Source: Propioniciclava tarda (GTDB taxonomy: Bacteria; Actinomycetota; Actinomycetes; Propionibacteriales; Propionibacteriaceae). Taken from it: DNA of 64,000 nucleotides. The stretch covers positions 124,001-188,000 of the forward strand of contig NZ_FXTL01000002.1 in the NCBI RefSeq assembly GCF_900182665.1. The letters run 5' to 3'. The position numbers and the translations under genes are program-made. This document shows, in pieces, positions 39,047 through 47,507 of the stretch; position 1 is the first letter of the stretch, and every line of letters starts with the position of its first letter. The notes below the pieces were generated by a model. The model ran no database searches and was not told the origin of the DNA. It was given only the letters and a program-made list of their open reading frames with translations.

Positions 39047-40362
39047 CCAAGCCCGTTCTCGCCGTCGTCGGACGCCCCAACGTGGGCAAGTCCATGCTCG
39101 TCAACCGCATCCTGGGCCGCCGCGAGGCGGTCGTTCAGGACCTGCCGGGCGTCACCCGCGACCGCGTCAGCTACGACGCGACCTGGAACGGACGCGAGTT
39201 CGTGGTGGTCGACACCGGCGGCTGGATCAGCGACGCCAAGGGCATGGCCGCACGCATCGCCGAGCAGGCCGAGCTGGCCATCGACGCCTCGGACGCCGTG
39301 CTGTTCGTCGTGGACGCCACCGTCGGCATCACCGACGAGGACGAGGCGGTCGTCCGGGTGCTGCGGCAGTCGAAGAAGCCGGTGATCCTGGCCGCGAACA
39401 AGGTCGACGACCAGCGGACGGAAGCCGAGGCGTCCTCGATGTGGAACCTCGGGCTGGGGGAGCCGTTCGGAGTCTCTGCCCTGCATGGACGCGGGTCCGG
39501 CGACCTGCTGGACGCCGTCCTGGCCGTCCTGCCGGACGCGCCCGAGCGGGCCGAGGAGGAGGTCGGCGGTCCGCGGCGCATCGCGATCGTCGGCAAGCCG
39601 AACGTGGGCAAGTCGTCCCTGCTGAACAAGCTGACGGGCCAGCAGCGCTCCGTCGTCGACAACGTGGCCGGCACGACCGTCGACCCGGTCGACGAGTTGG
39701 TCGAGTTGGGCGGCGAGCTCTACCGCTTCATCGACACCGCCGGCCTGCGCAAGCGGGTCAAGGAGGCGTCCGGCCATGAGTACTACGCGTCGCTGCGCAC
39801 CCAAGGCGCCATCGAGCGCGCGGAGGTGTGCGTCGTCGTCCTGGACGCGTCCGAGACGATCTCCGACCAGGATCTCAAGATCCTGAGCATGGTCGAGGAA
39901 GCCGGCAAGGCGCTGGTGATCGCTTACAACAAGTGGGACCTCACCGACGAAGAGCGCCGCCGCTACCTCACCCGTGAGATCGAGCAGGACATCCAGGCGT
40001 TCAAGTGGGCGCCCAGCGTCAACATCTCGGCCCTGTCCGGACGCAACGTCGACAAGCTGAAGAAGGCCATCGACGACGCACTCGCCGGCTGGGAGACGCG
40101 GATCACCACGGGCCAGTTGAACTCGTTCCTCGGCCGCGTCGCGGCGTCGCATCCGCACCCGGTCCGCGGCGGCAAGCAGCCGCGCATCCTGTTCGGCACC
40201 GAGGCGCAGAACTGCCCGCCGACGTTCGTGCTGTTCACGTCCGGGCTGCTCGACCCGCAGTACACGCGCTTTGTCGAGCGGCGGCTGCGCGAGGAGTTCG
40301 GGTTCGTCGGGACTCCCGTCCGGGTCGAGGTCAAGGCGCGGGAGAAGCGCGGCAAGAAATAG
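39043..40362 (+). CDS. der: Ribosome-assembly GTPase Der
   Basis: 439 residues. It has two tandem G domains (GRPNVGKS near 10-17 and GKPNVGKS near 184-191), each with its own DTGG/DTAG and NKxD boxes, and a C-terminal KH-like domain. It acts in 50S maturation. Confidence 0.96.
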   Translation: MTKPVLAVVGRPNVGKSMLVNRILGRREAVVQDLPGVTRDRVSYDATWNGREFVVVDTGGWISDAKGMAARIAEQAELAIDASDAVLFVVDATVGITDEDEAVVRVLRQSKKPVILAANKVDDQRTEAEASSMWNLGLGEPFGVSALHGRGSGDLLDAVLAVLPDAPERAEEEVGGPRRIAIVGKPNVGKSSLLNKLTGQQRSVVDNVAGTTVDPVDELVELGGELYRFIDTAGLRKRVKEASGHEYYASLRTQGAIERAEVCVVVLDASETISDQDLKILSMVEEAGKALVIAYNKWDLTDEERRRYLTREIEQDIQAFKWAPSVNISALSGRNVDKLKKAIDDALAGWETRITTGQLNSFLGRVAASHPHPVRGGKQPRILFGTEAQNCPPTFVLFTSGLLDPQYTRFVERRLREEFGFVGTPVRVEVKAREKRGKK

Positions 40363-40365
40363 CGG

Positions 40366-40400
40366 GCGGAGTTGCTGGTGTCCTGGAACAACAACTCCGC
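40366..40400 (+). terminator. Inverted repeat after der
   Basis: GCGGAGTTG (40366-40374) and CAACTCCGC (40392-40400) are perfect 9-base complements with a 17-base loop, 3 bases after the der stop. It is a plausible terminator without a T-run. It also argues that the downstream gene starts after it, at 40426. Confidence 0.55.
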
Positions 40401-40425
40401 CGCGAACGTGGCCTACGTAGGCGCC

Positions 40426-41466
40426 ATGACTGACACGCCCTTTCTGGCCGTCGATCTGCCGGTGCTCCAGGCCAACATCGCCCGTGCCCAGACCTGGGCG
40501 GACGCCAGGGGACTGCGCCTGCGCCCGCACGTCAAGACCCACAAGTGCATCGAGATCGGACGCCTCCAGGTCGAGGCCGGCGCGTCCGGGATCACCGTCG
40601 CCACGATCGGCGAGGCAGAGGTCTTCGCGGACGCCGGCTTCAACGATCTCTTCATCGCCTACCCGCTCTGGCCCCACCCGGACGCCCGCGCGCGGCTCGC
40701 CGCGTTGGCGTCGCGGCGGCGCGTCCTGATCGGCATCGACAGCCTGGACGCCGCGCGCGGCTGGTCCGGCGTCGGCGCGCGTGCGTTGGTCGAGGTGGAC
40801 TCGGGACACCATCGCAGCGGCGTGAGACCGGCCGATGCGGGCCAGCTGGCGACGGACGCGGCGGCGTCCGGTCTGGACGTGGTCGGGATCTTCACCTTCC
40901 CCGGACACAGCTATAGCCCCACCGGCCGCCTGGACGCCGCCCTCGATGAGCAGGACGCCCTGGCCGAGGCCGCGTCCGCCCTGCGGGGCGCGGGGGTCGA
41001 GCCGGTGATCATCTCCGGGGGCTCGACGCCGAGCCTGGAAGGCACGGGGTTCGGGATGACCGAGTCGCGTCCGGGCGTCTACGTGTTCAACGACGCGCAG
41101 CAATGGGAGTTGGGCTCGTGCACCCCCGACCGGATCGCCCTCACCTGTCACGCGACCGTCGTGTCGCACGCGGGCGGTCGCCTCGTCCTCGACGCGGGCT
41201 CGAAGGCCCTCGGCGCGGATCGCGCGCCGTGGGCGTCCGGCTTCGGACGACTCCTCGACCACCCGGACGCGCGGCTCGTGATCTTGTCCGAGCACCACGC
41301 GGTCGCCGACCTTGTTGGCGAGGCGCTGCCGCCCCTGGGATCGACGGTTCGCGTCGTGCCTCATCACGCCTGCAACGCGGTGAACTTGGCCGACGAGTTG
41401 GCGGTCTTCGACTCTGGACGCCGCGTCGGCACCTGGGCCGTCGCGGCGCGCGGACGGAACAGTTGA
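40426..41466 (+). CDS. PLP fold-III amino-acid enzyme (D-serine dehydratase / D-threonine aldolase-like)
   Basis: 346 residues. It has an alanine-racemase-like barrel with the PLP Lys in RPHVKTHK. The C-terminal HHACN carries the His and Cys that bind metal in the D-serine dehydratase and D-threonine aldolase family. The ATG at 40426 is chosen because earlier in-frame codons lie inside the terminator repeat. The substrate is not certain. Confidence 0.85.
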   Translation: MTDTPFLAVDLPVLQANIARAQTWADARGLRLRPHVKTHKCIEIGRLQVEAGASGITVATIGEAEVFADAGFNDLFIAYPLWPHPDARARLAALASRRRVLIGIDSLDAARGWSGVGARALVEVDSGHHRSGVRPADAGQLATDAAASGLDVVGIFTFPGHSYSPTGRLDAALDEQDALAEAASALRGAGVEPVIISGGSTPSLEGTGFGMTESRPGVYVFNDAQQWELGSCTPDRIALTCHATVVSHAGGRLVLDAGSKALGADRAPWASGFGRLLDHPDARLVILSEHHAVADLVGEALPPLGSTVRVVPHHACNAVNLADELAVFDSGRRVGTWAVAARGRNS

Positions 41467-41508
41467 GACGTGCGCGGGACGGCGTCCGCCTTCTGATTTG
41501 ATGCTCGG

Positions 41509-42804
41509 ATGGCTCAACTGACGCGGCGACTGCGCGGCATGGTGGCCGACACCACACCGCTGCGGACGCCGGCGTATCGGCGGCTCTTCCAGGCCAACAT
41601 CGTCACGGTGATCGGCGCGCAGCTGACCGTGGTCGCGGTGCCGGCCCAGATCTTCGCGATCACCGAGAGCTCGGCCTATGTGGGCCTGACCGGACTGTTC
41701 GGGCTGGTCCCCTTGATCATCTTCGGCCTCTACGGAGGTGCGCTGGCCGATCATCTGAACCGGCGCACGCTGCTGATCCTGACGACGCTCGGCATCATCG
41801 CGACCAGCGCGGCCTTCTTCGTCCAGGCCGCTCTGGGGCTGAACAACGTGTGGCTGCTGCTCGGGATCTTCGCGGTCCAGCAGGCCATGTTCGGGATCAA
41901 TCAACCGACGCGCAGCGCCATCCTGCCGAAGCTGCTGCCAGCCGAGCAGTTGCCCGCGGCGCAATCACTGGCCATGACGGTGTTCTCGTTCGGCGCCATC
42001 GCGGGCCCGCTGGTGGGCGGGGCGCTGATCCCGGTGCTGGGCTTTCCCGTCCTCTACTTGATCGACACGGTCTTCTTGTTCGCGACCCTCTACGCGGTGG
42101 TCAAGCTGCCCTCGCTGCCGGTGGACAACCCGCAGGGCTCGCCCGGTCTCCGCTCGGTGGTCGAGGGCTTTGCCTACCTGCGCGGCCGGACCGTCCTGCT
42201 GATGTCGTTCGTCGTCGACCTGATCGCGATGGTGTTCGGGATGGCGCGGGCTTTGTTCCCGCAGATCGCGCACGAGAGCTTCGGGGGTCCGACCGAGGGC
42301 GGCACCGTCTTCGCGCTGCTGTACGCGGCGATGCCGGTGGGCGTCCTGATCGGGGGCGTGTTCTCGGGCTGGGTGTCTCGCGTCCGGTACCAGGGCCGCG
42401 CGGTGATCTGGGCGATCACCGTGTGGGGAGCGGCGATGGCCGTGTTCGGGCTGGCCGTGGGGCTGGCTCCGGGCGCGCTGTACCCGATGCTGGTCGTCGC
42501 GTTGCTCGCCCAGGTCGTCGGCGGCACGGCAGACATGGTCTCGGCCGCGTTCCGCAGCACGATGCTGCTCAACGCTGCCGATGATGCCGTCCGTGGACGC
42601 CTGCAGGGCATTTTCATCGTCGTGGTCGCGGGTGGTCCTCGGCTCGCCGACGTGGTGCACGGCTTCGCGGCGAGCGCCGTGGGGACGGCCTGGGCCGCCG
42701 GTGGAGGAGGGGTGCTCGTCGTGGTTCTGGTGCTGGTGGCCGCGGTGGCCGCCCCCGCCTTCTGGCGCTATCGGGTCGAGGCGGCGCTGCCGTCAGACCA
42801 CTGA
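41509..42804 (+). CDS. MFS transporter, EntS-like exporter
   Basis: 431 residues with about 12 membrane segments. It has a typical MFS loop 2-3 motif (GGALADHLNRRTLL) and LLPAEQLPAAQSL; the overall pattern resembles the enterobactin exporter group (DHA3). The cargo is unknown. Its last 12 bases overlap the convergent methyltransferase. Confidence 0.85.
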   Translation: MAQLTRRLRGMVADTTPLRTPAYRRLFQANIVTVIGAQLTVVAVPAQIFAITESSAYVGLTGLFGLVPLIIFGLYGGALADHLNRRTLLILTTLGIIATSAAFFVQAALGLNNVWLLLGIFAVQQAMFGINQPTRSAILPKLLPAEQLPAAQSLAMTVFSFGAIAGPLVGGALIPVLGFPVLYLIDTVFLFATLYAVVKLPSLPVDNPQGSPGLRSVVEGFAYLRGRTVLLMSFVVDLIAMVFGMARALFPQIAHESFGGPTEGGTVFALLYAAMPVGVLIGGVFSGWVSRVRYQGRAVIWAITVWGAAMAVFGLAVGLAPGALYPMLVVALLAQVVGGTADMVSAAFRSTMLLNAADDAVRGRLQGIFIVVVAGGPRLADVVHGFAASAVGTAWAAGGGGVLVVVLVLVAAVAAPAFWRYRVEAALPSDH

Positions 42805-43431
42805 GCAGACGGCGAGGAAGACGTCGAAGTCGGCGGTCCCCTCGTGGGTGTGCTTGTTGATGGTGCTGACCGTCGTGAACGTCGGACGGCTGAAGCCAGC
42901 AGTCTCCAGCTCGGACGCCAGCGCGTCGCGATCGAAGCCGTGGTGGCCGACGAAGTGGTCGTGATGGGCGTGGAACTGTCCGTCGGGGTCATGGTCGAGG
43001 TCGGCGATGGCAAGGTGCCCGCCGGGGCGAAGGGCCGTCCGGAACGTGGCCAGCACCGCCGCGACGTCGGCCACGTGGTGCAGCGACATGGAGGCATAGA
43101 TCAGGTCGACGGACGCCGGCGCGAGGGCGTCCGTCGTCAGATCGAGCAGGGACGCCTCGTAGCGTCCGCGGGAGGCGTCCGGTAGGGCGGCGATGCGGTC
43201 GCGGACCACCGCCAGCATGCCGGGGGAGGAGTCGGCCAGGGTGACGTGTCCGACGCGGTCGCCGAGGGCGAAGGTGATGAGTCCGGTGCCGCAGCCGAAC
43301 TCGAGGGCGTCCTCGTTGCCGGTGAGCGGGATGGCGGCGGCGATGCCGTCCGCGATTTCCCGGGCTCGAACCACCTTGGCCGGATCGTCGTCCCAGGTTG
43401 CCGCGGCCTCATCGAAGAACGTCTCGTGCAT
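42793..43431 (-). CDS. Class I SAM-dependent methyltransferase
   Basis: 212 residues from the ATG at 43431. Motif I is ALEFGCGTGLITFAL, and the later LIYASMSLHHV and LRPGGHLAIADL match the small-molecule methyltransferase fold. The substrate is unknown. The further in-frame start at 43476 is less likely because the fold begins at HETFFDEAAATWDD. It is the last core gene before the tRNA and island. Confidence 0.82.
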   Translation of the reverse strand: MHETFFDEAAATWDDDPAKVVRAREIADGIAAAIPLTGNEDALEFGCGTGLITFALGDRVGHVTLADSSPGMLAVVRDRIAALPDASRGRYEASLLDLTTDALAPASVDLIYASMSLHHVADVAAVLATFRTALRPGGHLAIADLDHDPDGQFHAHHDHFVGHHGFDRDALASELETAGFSRPTFTTVSTINKHTHEGTADFDVFLAVCSVV

Positions 43432-43502
43432 GGCGCGATTGTGCCAGTCGCGGCCCGTGGGTGTCCGATACGACAAGGACTAACCGACCGTGTAAGGTAA
43501 AC

Positions 43503-43526
43503 CCTCGGTGGCTGCGGCCACCGAGG
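43503..43526. repeat. Hairpin directly abutting the tRNA 5' end
   Basis: CCTCGGTGG and CCACCGAGG form a perfect 9-base stem with a 6-base loop, ending one base before the tRNA. It may be a processing hairpin in the pre-tRNA leader, or a terminator that insulates the tRNA. Confidence 0.6.
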
Positions 43527-43600
<74 letters not shown>

Positions 43601-43695
43601 CAAGGACGAAAGTCCTAGTCGCAACCGCTTTCTGACCCGGCCATCACGGCAGGGGAGGGGAGCGGTTTCGTTGTCTGCACACCATTTCGGCACAC

Positions 43696-43806
43696 CTATT
43701 TCGCGGCGGACAGTGCCGCACCCAACCGGGCCAGCGCATCCGACGCCACGTCCGGCGCGACATGCCCGTAAACGTCGCCAGTGATCGCCACCGACGCATG
43801 CCGCCC
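43696..43806 (-). pseudogene. C-terminal stub of a tyrosine recombinase (integrase)
   Basis: About 36 residues remain: GRHASVAITGDVYGHVAPDV and on to a TAG stop. The TGDVYGHV motif includes the nucleophilic Tyr of phage-type integrases. The rest of the gene is gone: the frame runs into unrelated sequence. It lies 96 bases from the tRNA, as integrases of tRNA-targeting elements do. It shows that an element inserted here and can no longer excise with its own integrase. Confidence 0.85.
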
Positions 43807-44275
43807 AGCCGCTGTTGCGGGAGGCGCGGCAGTCGCGGGCGCTGCTCGGCTCGCTGCTGCGGCAACTCGGGCTGCAGGATGCGGCCGCCGACGATGCCGA
43901 CCAGGGCGGCCGGGACGTGCGGCGCCCGTCGACCGCCTCGGATCGGGCGATCCGGGCGGCGCGGGCCCGGTGGGGTTCGGCCGTCGTCGGGGTGATGAAG
44001 CGCCGCGAGACGGCCGCAACAGTGCCGACGGCGTTCGGGCCGCGCGACTTCACCCCGGCCGAGGTTGCCGAGCTCCGGCGATCATCGCCGCCGACTGGAC
44101 ACGCCGCGAGGACGCCCGGGCAGCCGCCCTCGAAGCGATCCACGCCCGCGCCGGGCGGCGCCGCGGCCTGCTGTTGTGGGAGCTTGACCGGGAGGATGTC
44201 GAGCGGCCGGTCGCCGAGGAAGTCGCGGGCGACTGGTCCGTCTGGTGTGCCCGCGGCCGTCCGTCTGCCCCGTAG
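43807..44275 (+). pseudogene. Frameshifted phage-related remnant
   Basis: Reading begins in one frame without a clear start (PLLREARQSRALLGSLLRQL through FTPAEVAELRR, about 43807-44080). It must shift near 44080 to continue as IIAADWTRREDARAAALEAI to a TAG at 44273-44275. The first half resembles the C-terminal part of actinophage small terminase or packaging proteins (weak). The second half is not recognised. The missing start and the frameshift mark it as decayed. Confidence 0.5.
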
Positions 44276-44291
44276 AACGACCGAACACGAG

Positions 44292-44326
44292 GAACGCCCA
44301 CACCCTTCGCGGATGCGGGCGTTTTC
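44292..44326 (+). terminator. Terminator before the island K+ channel
   Basis: GAACGCCC pairs with GGGCGTTTTC across a 17-base loop, followed by a short T-run. It resembles the terminator at 45051 on the other side of the channel. Confidence 0.6.
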
Positions 44327-44349
44327 GGCGTTCAACCAGGGGGAGGCGA

Positions 44350-44355
44350 TAGCCT
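44350..44355 (+). promoter_or_regulatory. Putative -10 box of the island K+ channel
   Basis: TAGCCT is 7 bases before the ATG, leaderless spacing. Confidence 0.4.
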
Positions 44356-44362
44356 CGCGTCT

Positions 44363-45040
44363 ATGGCGGGGGGACGACTGGCGACGTGGGAGCGACGAGC
44401 CGACCCGGCATTGACAGCCGCGGCCGTCGCGTTCCTGGTCGCCTACGCCGTGCCGATCATCTGGCCCGAACTCCCGGTGACGATCCGGGACACCTGCGAG
44501 GTCCTCACTTGGCTCGTGTGGGGCGCGTTCGCGGTCGACTACGCGGTGCGGCTGATGCTGTCGCCCGACCGGCGCGCCTACGTCCGGCGGCACCTGCTCG
44601 ACTTGGCGATCATCGCCCTTCCCCTGATGCGCCCGCTGCGGCTGTTACGGCTGGTGACGATGCTCAAGTTCATCGACACGAGCGCCGCGAGTCGACTGCG
44701 CGGCCGCATCCTCACGTACGTGATCGGCGGGGCGTCGCTGCTCGGGTTCGTCGGGGCCCTGGCCGTGCTGGACGCCGAACGCGAGGTGCCCGGCGGCAAC
44801 ATCGACACGTTCGGCGACGCCCTGTGGTGGGCGTTCACGACCATGACGACCGTCGGCTACGGCGACCGCTACCCGGTAACCACAATGGGGCGTTTCGTCG
44901 CGGTCGGGTTGATGGTGGGAGGCGTCACGATCTTGAGCACGGTCACGGCCATGTTGGCGTCGTGGATGGTTGAACGGGTCCGCGCGGACGTCGCCGCCGA
45001 ACAGGTGGAGGCCGAGCAACGCCGGGCCGGAGAGAACTAG
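44363..45040 (+). CDS. Voltage-gated-type potassium channel (six-TM)
   Basis: 225 residues. Four voltage-sensor-like helices include an Arg-rich S4 (RPLRLLRLVTMLKF). A pore follows with the canonical filter TTVGYGD and a last helix ending in a charged coiled-coil-like tail (VEAEQRRAGE). It is probably a tetrameric K+ channel. It is island cargo between mobile-element remnants and framed by two similar terminators. Whether it serves defence is unknown. Confidence 0.88.
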   Translation: MAGGRLATWERRADPALTAAAVAFLVAYAVPIIWPELPVTIRDTCEVLTWLVWGAFAVDYAVRLMLSPDRRAYVRRHLLDLAIIALPLMRPLRLLRLVTMLKFIDTSAASRLRGRILTYVIGGASLLGFVGALAVLDAEREVPGGNIDTFGDALWWAFTTMTTVGYGDRYPVTTMGRFVAVGLMVGGVTILSTVTAMLASWMVERVRADVAAEQVEAEQRRAGEN

Positions 45041-45050
45041 CAGCGACGAG

Positions 45051-45087
45051 GAAACGCCCCTACCCTTTGCCGGGTGGGGGCGTTCTC
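45051..45087 (+). terminator. Terminator after the island K+ channel
   Basis: AACGCCCC pairs with GGGGCGTT and, beyond a T-G pair, ACCC with GGGT, around a TTTGCC loop. It starts 12 bases after the channel stop. The end of the truncated relaxase frame runs into it from the other strand. Confidence 0.8.
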
Positions 45088-45482
45088 GCTGTTTCTAGGC
45101 CCTTTACCGCGCCGAGCGTCTTCGATGCCCGGAACGGCGAGACGTCGCCGGCGTGGATCTTGAACGGTGACCCCAGCCGGGACACCGCCAGGTAGTCGGC
45201 CTCGGTGAGCCCGGGACCGTGGAGGGCGTCCATCCGCTGCTGCGCCAACGGGTGCAAGCCGGCGCCGAACAGGTTCTGCATCTGCTCGGCGGTCACGATG
45301 TCGCCGGCGGTCAAGCCGTCGATGCCGGCTATCCCGGAGCCCATCCATTGGCCGGGGGTTTCGCCGCGTTCGGTGTAGTAGGAGGCCAGTCCGAGGTGGC
45401 CTCTCTCGCTGGTGTCCTGCACGGCGACCTGCCGGGTGAGGTAGTCGTACCCTGATCCGGCGGGGATCTTGTGCAGGCTCAT
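45060..45482 (-). pseudogene. Truncated MobF (TrwC/TraA) relaxase, N-terminal fragment
   Basis: 140 residues remain of a protein normally near or above 1000. MSLHKIPAGSGYDYLTRQ has the two N-terminal Tyr residues used for nicking, and GHLGLASYYTERGETPGQWM and GDIVTAEQMQNLFG are typical of the actinobacterial family. Similarity ends about residue 120, and the frame then runs into the channel terminator. The HUH metal site and the helicase half are absent. It is evidence that the island descends from a conjugative or mobilisable element. Confidence 0.85.
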
Positions 45483-45849
45483 CACACTATCCAGAAGTAA
45501 CGTTCGACCCCCTCCACGGACACCTCGGCCGGACTTTCTCAACCGCGTGCACTAGGTGTGTGCCACATGAGGACGTCGGGACATTGGGGAGGGACATTCA
45601 CCGTCGGCGTTCGTCGCGTCGGCGTCGGAGGAGCGCGCGTGGTTGCAGGTCCGTGCTGCGGTCGGCGAAGGGTCGACGTGTGGCCCGGGGTCGGGCTGGC
45701 CTGACGTTGGTGAGCCGACGGGGTTCTCGAAGGCGGGGCTCAGGGCAAGGACCACGGAACGCCCGGTCGGCTCCTGCGCCAGTGTCGGGCGGGCCCGTAT
45801 TCTGGCAACGGCGAGCTCGCCCAGGGCGAGGGTCAGCTACTCGCTCTGA
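45483..45849. other. Gap with promoter-like module and decayed coding sequence
   Basis: 367 bases. It begins with a copy of a repeated promoter-like module (see 45485-45524). The rest has a plus-strand open stretch (about 45580-45849: VASASEERAWLQVRAAVGEG to SPRARVSYSL) with coding-like composition but no clear start and no family I recognise. It is probably the remains of a gene. Confidence 0.4.
45485..45524 (-). repeat. Repeated promoter-like module, copy A
   Basis: Read on the minus strand: GGTGTCCGTGGAGGG, 11 variable bases, ACTTCTGGATAGTG. The same two blocks with the same 11-base spacing occur on the plus strand at 49162-49201. Copy A ends 2 bases before the relaxase ATG. It may be a promoter, an operator or part of an oriT. 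Confidence 0.7.
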
Positions 45850-46224
45850 TCAGCCGGCTTCGGACTGCTCGGACGCCAACGCACGCTGAGCCCCGGTGAA
45901 CAGTGCCTCGAGCGCGGCTCGCCATCCTGCGAGGTCACGGGTGAGCGTCACCCATGTGAGTCCTCGGTCGATCTGGTCGTACTGGTGGATCAGCCAGTTG
46001 CGGTTGGCGATGGCATCGGACCACGCGACCCCTGGGGGCGGCTCGACGTTGGCGCGGGCCAGCCGGCTCGCCGCCTCGCCGAGCTTCATCATCAGCGAGT
46101 CGCCAGCTTCTTGAAGCAGCGCGTCTTCAGCGTAGGCGTCCTGACCACGGCTGACGATGTCGCGCGCGCGGTCGAGCCAATCGCGAACGTGGAGGAGATC
46201 CTTGGCGACCTTGCGATCCATCAC
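45850..46224 (-). CDS. hepT: HepT-like ribonuclease toxin (HEPN/DUF86)
   Basis: 124 residues, all helical. The RX4HXY catalytic motif is exact: Arg75, His80 and Tyr82 in NRNWLIHQYDQID. In studied HepT-MntA pairs the toxin is an RNase, and the nucleotidyltransferase antitoxin inactivates it by adding AMP to the Tyr of this motif. Its ATG overlaps the stop of the antitoxin gene, so both are made together. Confidence 0.9.
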   Translation of the reverse strand: MMDRKVAKDLLHVRDWLDRARDIVSRGQDAYAEDALLQEAGDSLMMKLGEAASRLARANVEPPPGVAWSDAIANRNWLIHQYDQIDRGLTWVTLTRDLAGWRAALEALFTGAQRALASEQSEAG

Positions 46225-46694
46225 AGCAGCACCGCCTCGCGTCGGACGTCGTCGTCGAGGCCAGCCCGCAGTCCGGCGTAGGTCACCAGGTCGACCGGAC
46301 GCCCCAGGATCGCCTGAAATGCGTCACGGAGGGCGAGCACGTCCTTGATGCCAGCATCCGCGGGTGCCTCGACGAGCAGGTCGATGTCGGAGTCTGACCG
46401 AGCCTTCCTTCGGGCCACGGACCCGAACACGGCCAACCGGGCGAACCCGCGAGTCCGGGCGACATCGACCAGGATCGGCGCGGCAGCCTCGAGGAGGGTC
46501 TCAGGGTGCACTGTGGCGACTGACTGCGCGGCCTTGAGCTGCTGGCTGACCGCCGGCTGGCTGACACCCAGAACCTCCGCGATCTCACGCTGGCTGGAGC
46601 CGGCGGCGACCAGGGCACGCAACGCCAGCGCGCGCCGGAGCTTCGCGACCTCCTCCTGATGCCGCGCGCTGCGATACTCCACCACCAAGCTCAT
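46221..46694 (-). CDS. mntA: MntA-like nucleotidyltransferase antitoxin with N-terminal HTH
   Basis: 157 residues. The nucleotidyltransferase motif GSX10DXD is exact: Gly91-Ser92 and Asp103-Ile-Asp105 in FGSVARRKARSDSDIDLLVE. In front is an XRE-like helix-turn-helix (about 24-58, SSQREIAEVLGVSQPAVSQQL), not part of the minimal antitoxin. The protein could both silence HepT and repress its own promoter. A TAAGAT box (minus, 46701-46706) is 6 bases before the ATG. Confidence 0.9.
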   Translation of the reverse strand: MSLVVEYRSARHQEEVAKLRRALALRALVAAGSSQREIAEVLGVSQPAVSQQLKAAQSVATVHPETLLEAAAPILVDVARTRGFARLAVFGSVARRKARSDSDIDLLVEAPADAGIKDVLALRDAFQAILGRPVDLVTYAGLRAGLDDDVRREAVLL

Positions 46695-46700
46695 AAGGAC

Positions 46701-46706
46701 ATCTTA
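46701..46706 (-). promoter_or_regulatory. Putative -10 box of the mntA-hepT operon
   Basis: TAAGAT on the minus strand is 6 bases before the mntA ATG, suggesting a leaderless operon mRNA. Confidence 0.45.
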
Positions 46707-46780
46707 TCTGGCCGGTCAAGGCCGCTCGGATACGCCATCGGTAGCCGTGCGACGACGTCGATCCGCGGCGAACGGTTGGT

Positions 46781-47343
46781 TCAGTGGGCGATGTGGAAAC
46801 GGCGCCGCTGGTGGGTGCGGTGGTCCACGTCGTCGAGGACGGCGAGGGCGAGGTCGGCGGCCGAGATCTGGGAGGTGCCGTCGGGGCCGTAGAGCAGGAC
46901 GTCGTCGCTGGTCCGGTACTGCGCCGCGACCTTGTCTGCCAGTTGCTCACCCGGACGGTTGTAGGCCAGGTCGGTGACCGGAGGCCCCTGCGGCGGCGGG
47001 AACGAGAGTGGGGCCACCTCCTCCTCGACGGGCCCGGGCCATCCGAGTTGGGACGCGGTCGGTCCTGATGCGCGGGGGGCAGGAAGTCGGGGCCGCGGAC
47101 CGGGTCCGGGGTCGGCGCGGGTTCCCGGGTGTCCGGCGGTGGGACCGGCTCGTTGCCCAGTGAGGCCGCGCTCGTCTGCCAGGCCGCCACCGTCTCGCGG
47201 AGCGCCTGCCCGGTCTCGGTCGTGGTCGGGTGGGCGGCGTTCGCCACCAGATCCCACCAGCCGAGGTCGTGGCCGTCGGCGTCCTTCACGTACAGCCCGT
47301 CCTTGCCGTAGCGGCGCCATCGCGTCACCTGCACGCGCGCCAC
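46781..47343 (-). pseudogene. Frameshifted gene of unknown function (possible G-run slippage)
   Basis: The N-terminal half (RRYGKDGLYVKDADGHDLGW, about 80 residues) is in one frame from the GTG at 47343. The C-terminal half (VTDLAYNRPGEQLADKVAAQ to RRRFHIAH) is in another. The two join exactly if the G6 run at 47074-47079 had one more G. The whole would be about 188 residues. The N-terminus resembles the lead of NERD-type proteins from actinobacterial mobile elements (weak). It is a recent mutation, a sequencing error or a slippage switch. Confidence 0.65.
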
Positions 47344-47507
47344 CCTAACGAACTCCCGCGCTTGTCAGCCTGGCAAGCCGTCACGGTGGCCCCCCCCGCA
47401 AGGACGCCCCTCCCGGACTGCGGAACCGGCGCGCACCCCACCAGACCGACCGCGCAGCTTCCGTAGCGAGGCCGGACAGCGCCACGCGTGAAGGAACGTC
47501 AGACTGC

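Noticed and set aside
38899-41964. 1021-residue open frame on the minus strand across der and its neighbour
   Set aside because: Antisense shadow of conserved genes; no recognisable domain and no start signal.
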